A stretch of 64,000 nt of DNA from Doryteuthis pealeii (Eukaryota > Mollusca > Cephalopoda > Myopsida > Loliginidae), in NCBI GenBank assembly GCA_023376005.1, contig CM042157.1, forward strand, positions 56,253,287 to 56,317,286. Reading direction: 5' to 3'. The position numbers were made by a program, and so were the translations under genes. Below, in pieces: positions 36,901 to 48,100 of this stretch (the stretch's first letter is position 1; each line of letters opens with the position of its first letter). The notes under the pieces are model-generated. The model saw only the letters and a program-made list of their open reading frames with translations, ran no database searches and was not told the DNA's origin.

Positions 36901-39900
36901 ATTAATGATCAACATATTGAAGACAGATTGTCTGGAAAAATATTTGAGTACTTTAATTTTAAGGGTTAATGGTGACTAGAAGTCGCGATTTATTTAAGTG
37001 TTGGCCATTTGTGTGGTCCGGAGAAGATGGTTTGGGGAAGGAGAATTTGACATATATACAACTAAACCCGAGCCCTAAGTTAGTTACAACTCGGCCGTTG
37101 GGGTGTCAAGATCGCCAGTAGGGATAGACAGTAGCAGCCAGCGAGTATCAAACACACCCTTCTTCCATCCGTGTCTTGTTTACACTTGTTGTTGTTTTGT
37201 TTTTAATCCTTGTGAGCCTGTTTTTCTGACTCGTGCTTTAAATTCGGCCAGCACATAATTCACAACGTTGGGATCTAGACAAGTACATCGAAAGAGCAGA
37301 GTGCAGAACAGGTCTTCTCACAGTGAGAATTCAAGGGGGCCAAGTGGAAAAATACCAGGACGTTGGTAACCTTGACACCAAGGGCAGGAATCTCGTGTGT
37401 AACAAGATACAGTTAGTTAGGAAATCAGTTTCAACCGGAGATGGACGCAGGGTAGACGTGCCACTGCAAGGTTGATTCTCCCACGCAGCGAATAAGAACA
37501 TGGGCAGAAATAAATCTTGGTCAAGAAAATTAAAGTCTTGTGAGTTGATTAATTTGCATGACAAAAGAATTAGTCCAGAAGAAGCCCTTAGAAGAAATTA
37601 GAAGAGACTACAACGACATGATGGCTAAAGAAGATGGAGGAAACATGGCAACTAGACAAGTAAGTCTCAACTCTGTATCTCTCTGATGTCTCTCTCTACC
37701 ACCTGAGTCCCTCCTCTCAATTATATACCCAACGATATTTGACGATGGGGTATATAACACAAGGTCATCTTATTCCAATCAACATTAGAATAAAATTATT
37801 CCCTTGAAAGCCAAAGACTGATGGTCAATTGGTTCTCACTCCTGGAAACCGTGCTCTACGTCTTCAACAGACACTGCCTTGTCACAACCTGTTGCACATT
37901 CTCAACATTTCAAGAATCCAAGTGGTGCAACTATATAGTAGTACTGACACAGCCCCAGCTAGAAAGAATTCTTGTTTTATTTTATCAGTTGGTTGATTGG
38001 TTGGTTGCATTTTATGGCATGTCAACTCCTGTTGGGCTATTTTAAGCCGAAGACATTTTGTTTTATTTATTCTTCATGGGTTCTCAATTTTTTTTAAACT
38101 CAATTTTTCTAGCACATTTTTAAAACTCATTTTTTTCTATTTAACCCATAGATGGGACCCTAACAGGTACTACCACTCCGGGTCAGAGTGAACCTATGAG
38201 TAATGGCGATGAAGGGGTACTCCACATTCCTCAGAGCTCCAATATTTGATCTTCACCATCATAGAGTTTAACGTCATACCCAGGACATTAAGACCCTCAG
38301 CCACTGCCTTCTAGCACATATATGATAAAAATGATTGGGGCTTGCCATAATGACAATAGGGTTGGGACAATTATGTAGGTGCTAGGGCTTGATGTGACCA
38401 GCCAATTGATCGGGGAGGGGGGTCTCTCTCCGACTGACCATCTAGCCTAAGTAAGGGTCAAAGTGAAGTGTTGCATGTCATGGACTGCTCAGCCACCAAG
38501 GTTCCATCTTTAAGCATCACGAGTCCCCACCCACGGCCAACAGGTGGCCCCATTGGGGGTGTATTCTAAAGCACCAACCGACAGGGCGGTTATTTTTATT
38601 AGAGAGATCAGATTTCCATGGTCAATAACCTGTCAATAGCAGACCATACCTTTCCTATGTGTATGTTGACATCACTTTCAGTAGAGGAGATATTGCTACC
38701 TAGGTACATCAACTGGTTTACTAATTTCAGAGGCTTGCCATTTAGAATATATAGTCATTTCAAATATATAGTTAGTTCTAGGGTAACAATATTGCTCACA
38801 AAGGTTGGTTGGTTGTTTAGTTTTATGGCATATCAACCTCAGTGGGTAATTTAATTCTGACAAAGTTTTGAAATAAATTCATTCTAAATGGATAATCAGT
38901 TTTGTTTATAAACATGTTTTTCTATTTAACACATAGATAGGACCCTAACAGGTACTACCATTCCTACTCCCAAAGGTTGCAACAAAAATTATACTACAAC
39001 TATCATAGAGTTATACAATCTTCTAATTTTAAAACATCAAATGTTCACTTAGAATTTTTTACCAGATCATTCTAAAGAATTCATTTAAAGAAACATTACA
39101 TTTTTCTGCCAATCCCTTCATTACCAAGGTTTTAAAAAAAGTTTTTGATATGCAAAATTATATCTCTGAGTTTTTGAGATGAGGTTTGATAATTTGTAAT
39201 ATTTGGACTATTGTCCTCATCTTATTGTTATTGTACAGATAACAATAAAGGTGAGAACAATAGTCTGAATAATTCAAATAATGCAAAATTATACTTAAAA
39301 AAAAAAAAGTTCAAAATCTTATCTGTTTGTGCCCTTTACACTAGTGGTACTTCCCCACCCACCAGACACAATAAAACTGGTTTACCAGTGTGGAGATCAC
39401 ACTCAAATGGTAGAGGGTAAATTTAGGCTCAGAAACCCAGGGCTTTTGGGGGGGGGGGATTTTTTTATATGCACAGATATAAAAACATCCACATTCTTCA
39501 TAAGACTTCATTTGATTTCAATGTCCCATTTTTATTGTCTCTCCATTTCGTTCACAGCACACTGAACTATTCCATCACCCTATTATTATTCATCTTGTTG
39601 GTTTCATGCCTTTGCTATATCAGTTTTCTATAAATGACATCTCCAGGTATAGATAAACACACCATGATATCACCCACCCCCACTCCAAAGAAAAACCTTT
39701 AAAACAAATTATTAAAACACATGAATACAATTTCATAAAGAGATACAAGGAATAGAAGAAAAAACCCACAAAAGAATGCAGATGTTTGTTACATGTGGAC
39801 TTGTGTCTTCTCACCTAAGTAATCATAAAGGAAGTAGAGGCCCAGAAGAAAACTGGACATTACACATATCATAATGATGACCACTGGGATGGAGACAGGG

Positions 39901-42739
39901 AAGACAGTTTTGGCCTGGCGCTTCTCCTGGGGATCTTCCGTTTTCGTCTCATCTTCAAGAGGTTTATGTCCTCCTGCGTCACCGTTCTCCTCCCTAATGG
40001 CAAAGGAAGAAGGTAAATTAAAACAAATATCATGTAAAATGTATAATAGACACACAAGACATTTTTAACAGATTTCAATTTGTTTCCTTTAGGTCAGTGC
40101 ACCTTTCTGATACTCTACCTGAAGATTTTTAATTTCCTCACGCCTTATGTTATATGGAAGATTGTTTTGGGACTAAAATCTTCTTTTCAACCATGTTTTA
40201 AATAATTTAACTACTTACCTATCAGGTGTGCATGTGTCAAATCCCCCCCCCTCTCCAAAACCAGGTACGCAAGCTGCAAAAGGTGAGTGAGAAAATAATT
40301 GGCTTAGTTTCAGGGGGCCTTCCCCTAAGGCAGCACTTACCCCCTGCACCACCCTGACATCATTAGCGGTCTGTGGACAACCCACGCAATACAGTTATCT
40401 TCCCAATGTCTGGCCTACAAACACCCCAGATCTGACAGAATTAAGGTAGTTTTTGAGACCCTTCCCAGGGAAACTGTAACATCAGCTTGCTCCAGGTTCT
40501 GGAGCAGGATTGAGGCTGTGATTGATGCTAATGGCAATTATTTTGAGTGAAACTTGTTGACAGTCATGTAATTTCCGTGCCTGTTGAATTTTTTTACAAT
40601 CCATTAAATTTTGTAGTTACCAAATACTTTTTCTTTTTCCTTATAAAACTGTCAAATTTATCCCAAACACCCTGTATATATGTGTATATGTACAAACATG
40701 AAAGAAAGAAAATATTCATAGGATGTTATGATTGAAATAGAAAAAAGGAGAATAACAATTTGATAAGTCATTAAAAACAAATCTCAAAGAAATTCACAGA
40801 CAAGATTAAAAGATTAGAAATATGAGGGGGGGGATGTTCTGAAAGTAATGCCTATTCATTTCCATGAAAACTAAATTAGTTACAAAGTGCATTATAATAC
40901 GATTGGATAGAGCAGTCTTTCAGCTATAAAACACTATTTTTCCACATAATCATCACAACTGGCTATGCATTTTTGCTTACTACACTTATCAAAGGGTTGC
41001 TCTGAAAGTAATACCTCTTATTTTATCAGGGTATCCCACAATATCAGAGATAGTGGTTAGGCATTAGAGGTTGAATATTCCCAATAATAACTCACATTTT
41101 TTTTTTACTTTGTTATAGTCAGCAACTGATAAGCAGTCGGTCAAAATAATGCAAGACATAAAATCAGAGGTGTGCTATTGATGTTCTTGATGCAGAAAAA
41201 ATGCACTCACTGACATTCATTGATGCTTGCTGAATGTTTATGAAACCAAACAGTGGATAGGAGCACAATTAACTGGTAGATAATACACAAGAAATGAAGA
41301 GTGATTTAATCAGCTCACCTACATGAATTGGGTCGATGAAAGATGGATTACACAAGACATTTTCTTGACAATCCCACAATTGTGAAAGAGTGGTGCACCT
41401 CTTATCTTTTCACCTTTTGTGCAACATGACAGTTTTTGTTCATTGCTGCTGATCAATTCATAGCTAATGGTGAATATGGAACATATTCAACAGTATTACT
41501 GTACTCTTTGTATCAGTTGTTTGTTTTTCCTATCATATTTTTGACCCACCCAGAAAGTTTACAAATAATCCACTCTTGTTAGATCATTGATTCCCTGCAC
41601 CACCCTGACATCATTAGCGATCTGTAGACAACCCATGCAATACAATTATCTTCCCAATGGTGTTGAGTAAAATTGCCTTGCATTTACTTTCCAAGTACCA
41701 TGTACAATATCATTCACTATGAAAAAATGATCCACATGGTCCAGATAAGGAGAACTATTTCCAGTTTCAGGACTGTACTCCTCCAAATATCCTAATATTG
41801 CCATATCTGGAGAAAAAAAAATCTTATTCTTGTTGCCAAAATATTAAAATAGTTCAGGAAGGTAACTATAATAAATTTGTCACAAGACTCCAGTCAGCTG
41901 TTCACCCCTGATAGAGAGTGTCCTACAACCTTTTTATTGACAAATAACACAATGACAGAACCAATACACAGTGACAGAAATGGAACTTCCAGTTTCTTAA
42001 AACTTAAGAAGTTACAACATTCTTCCCCACTTAGTTTTGAACTTGACAGACATTGCTGTCTAAATATTTTTACTGGCAGTATAAATAAAGTGGAAATGTG
42101 CAAGGATTCCTCTGGGAAACGCCTAGAAGGAGCTCAATTATTAGGTGCAAGTGTTGAAGTATTTTGGCTTGAAATGTTTTTGCAACAGATGTTCAATTTC
42201 CTTATGAGATTTTTCATTCAGATTCTTTACATTTTCTTCCCAATGGAATTGAGTAGTAATGCTTTGCATTTACTTTCTGAGTGCCATGTGCAATATCATT
42301 GGCTATGAAAAATGTTTTCATGCAGTCCAGATAAGGAGAAATATTTTGAATTTCAGAGAAGTACTCATCGAAACATCCAACATTGCAATGTCTGGGGAAC
42401 AATTGTTGCCAAATATATCACAATTGCTCAGAGAGTTAAATGTAATCCTTAGAAAGAATTATACTATTTTTTCATTGACAAATAACAAAAGGTGGAATTG
42501 GTACTTCTATTTCCCAAAAACTCAAGAACCAAATCATAACACAGGTTGCCAATAGTTCAGATTATTGAAGGTGGGCTTAAAAAGGGATCTTGAGATTCGG
42601 CTACTTCATGTACAAAAAAAAAAAAAGAAAGAAAAAAAGAAAAATATATTATAATAAAAAGGTATAAATAAAAAAAATAATGATAAAAAGTAAAATAATA
42701 ATCTAAATAATAATAAAGAATTAAATAATATATACTATA

Positions 42740-42770
<31 letters not shown>

Positions 42771-44933
42771 CTATATTAAATATAGTAATAATTTTGATTA
42801 TTAATAATGTAATATTCAATATTAATATGTAATTATTAATAGTAATAATTTTGATTATTAATAATGTAATATTTAATATTAATATGTAATTATTAACAGT
42901 AATAATAATGATCATTTTAAAAATAGAATGTATATATATAATATATACTATATTAAATATATAATTAAATGATAAAGTAATAATATATACTTTTAAAAGT
43001 ATAATAAAAAGTATAAATAAAAAAAGGTAAAATCTTGAGATTTGGCTACTTCATTTATTGGCCTGTAACCGTCTTTTTCTTAAATTCACAATAGGTCAAT
43101 CAGGTGCAATGTTGTTAATGGGCTGACAGTATAAAGATCTTATCCTTGCAGCCAAAATGTCACAATTACTTAGGAAAGTAACTGTAATAAATTCAACACA
43201 AGACAAAGTTATATTGATACCATTCCCCAACGGTATTAACACAATGTGAAATACAGGATTTAAACTTAGATAGCAGGGTCCACTTCCTATGATGATAACC
43301 ATTACACCAATAACACCTCTATAATTTTAATACAGCTTTTTGAATATGAACTCTTGTCAAAAGTTATTAAAGTATGAATACATGAAACACAACTTTTAAC
43401 TAAGATGTTTCTATTAGTAAGAAGGAAACATTGTAACATATTAAAAATTAGTAGAAACAATAAAATGCTTTAATAAAATTCAATAATAAATAAATCAATA
43501 AGTTAAAAAAGACAATAAAGAATACAAATAAACAAAAAAACATACACAAAACAAAAATGGTTATCAAATGATTTGATTGAACATAACAACAGCTGATTGG
43601 GAAACAAAAATGCATAGAGCAACAAATTTCTTTCTTTCTGTTAAAATATACAATTCTTTAAATTTAAAAAAAATGCAATTAATTTTTTAAATGAGTAATA
43701 CATAAAACCAAAGCATTCATATAAAATGTTACTAGAAGTATTAAAAGAAACAATGATACTATCAAAGAGAGATGAGGTCTGGATATATTTTTAAATATCT
43801 TACAATACTTGAGGTTAGACATAAAAGTTTCTGTGACTAAAAAAATCTATTATATACAGGGTGGTCCTAAAGTCTTGTCACCCCTATAATATTGTTTCAA
43901 CTTTCATTGTTTTGTTTATAAGTTATGTAATTATTTTAGCTCTAAAAAATAAAAAAAAAACAAAAAAACAAATTAATCTATAAAAATCTTCTAGAATTTC
44001 AGGTTGTATAAATTAATTATTTTACTTCTAAAAAAAAAAAAAAAAAAAAGAAAAAAAAATGTATGCGATGACAAGACTTTCCAACCACCCTGTGTACATT
44101 AACTTCTCTTTAACTTTAGATACTATTTAATTATTTTTTTGAAGTTTACAAAACAAAGAATTTATATACTAAATAAATTTACTAATGCTTTGATATAATT
44201 GATTAATAATTTTGATATTTTATTTAATACAATTTGATGTAATAATTTATTTTTGATATAAAAAGTATACTTAGAGGGTTATAGAGGGTTAATCTTAAAA
44301 GATTTTTTTATATTAAGCACGAAAATCTTTGTTAGGTTTTTTTTTTCTTACCCCACCATACTGATAGTACCAAAATATTAAATTGTTTTATGCAAATATA
44401 AAAAATACAAGAAAAACATTTGTTTTTAGAACGATACATTTCTGCAAAATTAAAAATGCATTTTTGAAGGAATATGGAAAAAGGCCATTATATTTTGAGA
44501 GTTTTTTTCAGCCTTGCCAATTAAAATGGAACAGAAGAACAGAATGAAAGCAGAAGAATTTGCTTCTCTTCATGCAAAGTGAAAAAAAATAATTCTTGAA
44601 CAAAAAACATTCGATAAGTGATAAGTAGCAAAAAAAGAAAAGAAAAAAAAAAAGCCAAATCAAGTCATTTTGATAAATGATTTGTAGAAATGAATGTGTA
44701 TTATTTTTTTTAATTAATTTTTTTAACCAAATTCTTTTTTTCAATTATTTTTTTAACTAATATCGTCTTAACTAAAATTTGTGAACTAGTTGAGTGTAAT
44801 ATGATTTGTTGGTGGAATGAGAGAAGAAATGAATGCCTGATAGAAGAAATAATCTTAAAACAAACAGTAGCATTTTCTTTCTTTCAATCTTAAATACCAA
44901 TGATATTAGCAGTTATGAATTTATTTCCAACAC

Positions 44934-44991
<58 letters not shown>

Positions 44992-45133
44992 CTTCATTAG
45001 ACTGCAAATTTTAAGCAAAATGAATATATATGTGTGTGTGTGTGTTTGGGTGCACATTGTATGTGTGTATTGATACTTTTAACATATGTGTGCTGTATAT
45101 GTACCACGGCAATCCTTAAATTACAGATAGCCA

Positions 45134-45176
<43 letters not shown>

Positions 45177-48100
45177 AAAAATGGGAAAGGAATTGAATCC
45201 GACAATATGAGGAAAAATGAGTAAAGAAAAGAAAAGTAAATGGATAAAATGAATTTAATCGATATCACATTAATCGATATCACTTACACATGTGTTTCGG
45301 TCAGTTTATGTGTGTGAAAATATTTCGCACACATACAAGAATCGACCTTCATCAGAGTGAACATTTTTTTCCCAACGAATTTGTTCATAAAAATAAATGT
45401 TCACTCTGATGAAGGTCGATTCTTGTATGTGTGCGAAATATTTTCACACACATAAACTGACCGAAACACATGTGTAAGTGATATCGATTAATGTGATATC
45501 GATTAAACTCATTTTATCCATTTACTTTTCTTTTCTTTACTCATTTTTCCTCATATATATATATATATATATATGCATATGTATATGTATATGTTTGTTG
45601 TATATGTACCAAGTGACACTTAAATTAAGGATCATCATGATATGTATACACATTATATATATATATATAAGAAGTTGACTGTATCCAAGTGATTATGAAA
45701 CTAATATCCTCACCTTTAATTTTATTTCCACAATTACAAATTTTCAAAATTAAAAGATGGTAGTCAACTAATAGAATAACGTATCAAAATTGAATTCTTA
45801 CAAGAACTGATCAAGCTGATCTTACAGACAACTGAAAAGTGAGTTCAATCCTCACAAGGTTTACCATACTTTTGACTTTGTGCTAAATCTAAATTAGGCT
45901 TAGCTTTTTGGTGTTTACTATCAAGACATACATAAAGCCCTTGTTCTCTCTTGGTCACTAAAGTTAAGCAGTGATGAGCTTAATAAGGCTACTAGATAGA
46001 TTAAGTGAATGATTTTAATGGCATGTCAACCTGTCTAGGGTTATTTTATGCCTCATGGTAAGAGAATCATGTTTAATGTATGCTTATCTGTAATTGTTTA
46101 AGAGTTGATTTTTGCACAGTTATATGATAGGATGCATTCCTATCTAATACATAATAATCTATATACAATTATATGGTTTCAAGTAACTATTTCTATTTAA
46201 TAATAATCATCATTTGTTTGCCAATAATACTTTCTAATGCTTATACATTGTACATTTATATTTACATTTTTTGTGTAGATGTTTCTTAACATTTTTTTTT
46301 TTGCACTCAGTTATGTAGTTTTAATTCTTCCTATCTAATATAAATAATTTGCACACAGTTCTATTGTTTCAAGTAATTATTTCTACCTAATAATTATAAT
46401 TTGTTTTCACAGAGTTCTATGGTTTTAAGTACCTAATAATAATAATCCTTAGTAAACAAGTAAACATTCTTAATGCAAATAATTTGCACACAGTTGTATG
46501 GTATCAAGTATTCTTATCCAATACTAATTCCTTTTTAAACAGATCTATTTAACCCATAGATGAAACCATAAGAGGTATTAACACTATGAGTCAGTGGACC
46601 TAGGAGTAATGACAGTTGTTATATAGTCTGGTACTACTTCAGCAGTTGTATCTCTGGGCACTGCATCTGTATATGTGATACTATCATCTTCTTGGGATCG
46701 GCATTCCCTCGATGTCACTGTTGTTCTTCTCTGAGTCGAATTGTCTTCGGCTGAGGTTTTCTATGCTGGCTTGTCTTCACTCAGCTGCTTGCATTCACAA
46801 CTTTTTCAGTACAAATTATTAGTTCTCCCCAGATACATTTTGACTCACAAGGTAGTGGGGACAGAGTTCAAATGCCTGGATGGCAGTGGGCCTTTATGAG
46901 CCTACCCCAGCAACTGAAAGTCTTAACTAACTCTCAATCCAGTCTCCCACCTTCTTTCAGTCAGACCATCTGCATTTTCTTTATGGCTGGTCACTGGCTT
47001 GTTCTGAATCTACAAAAAAAAGATCCTTAGATCTAATCTTCAACCTATAAAAAGGATGGACAGACACACTGTCTCCATTCCTATCAGTTTGTGTGGTCTC
47101 TTATCTATTTATTAGTTGACCGGCTTAAAATTTTCTCTTTTAAAAATGTTCTTCTCTTTCCTAAATTAAAATGCAACACAATGAAGGGGTCCTCCATATT
47201 TTCCAGAGCTCTCCAATTGGAACCTCACTATCATATGCCATTTAATATCATACCCAGGACACATGACTAATTAGGAATAACAAGTACTACAAGCAATCAG
47301 AGGCCTATGTGCCTGAATAAACAAAATTTTGTAAATAACAAAAATTGATAAAAAATGAAAAATTCAAAGAAAAAAAAATAATACAGATATTATTTTTTTT
47401 AAAATGCTATAATTGGTGACAAGTGAAATATAAATCTATCCAAGAGTGAAAAAAGGTGAAAATAAAAGGCGTTTTTTAAACAACTACCAAAATACAAACA
47501 GAAAGGTGAAACAGAGAATTACTAAGAAATTAAGAAAAAATAAAATGTTAACAAGAAGGAACAGAAATATTTAAAAGCTTACAACAACAACAACAACAGT
47601 AAAAACAAGAAACTAGACTAAAATTCCCTCAGAATTTTGTAGGAAGGGCATTTTAGTTGGGTTTCTTGGAGTTATGAGAAGGGTTTTTGTTTTTTGTTTT
47701 TTTTCACATATTTTAAACATGTGTTTAGATGCAAACCCCTACCGTTGAGAATCTGATGTCAGATTTTTGTCCATTTTTTTCATGTTTGTTCTGCAAATAA
47801 AAGAAGATAATCCAGAATGCTAAGTTGGGTTTTTTGTCAATTAGAAGAAGTGAAGAAATAAATCTACAAAAGGGAAAGTTGAATTTATTCAATCTACAGA
47901 AAACAAAGACATCTCTCAGATTTGAAAGAAATTCTTTTATTTTCTCCTTTTATAAGTAAATTTTCATTAGTACTTATATCAAACATATGACTATTGACGA
48001 TGTATTTGAAAGAAGAAAAAAAGAGGGAGGAAGATAAATATAATAGAGAAGGAGAGAAAGAAAAGAATAAGTGAGAGAGGGAAAGAGGAGAGAAAGGAAA

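Noticed and set aside
37618..37665. Start of a nested plus-strand gene (ATG, short frame, GTAAGT donor)
   Set aside because: No downstream exon with a compatible frame was recognised. I kept it only as part of the CpG-rich island observation.
41877..42308. 143-residue plus-strand frame, the longest plus-strand frame in its region
   Set aside because: It runs antisense to the gag-like remnants and contains no recognised domain.
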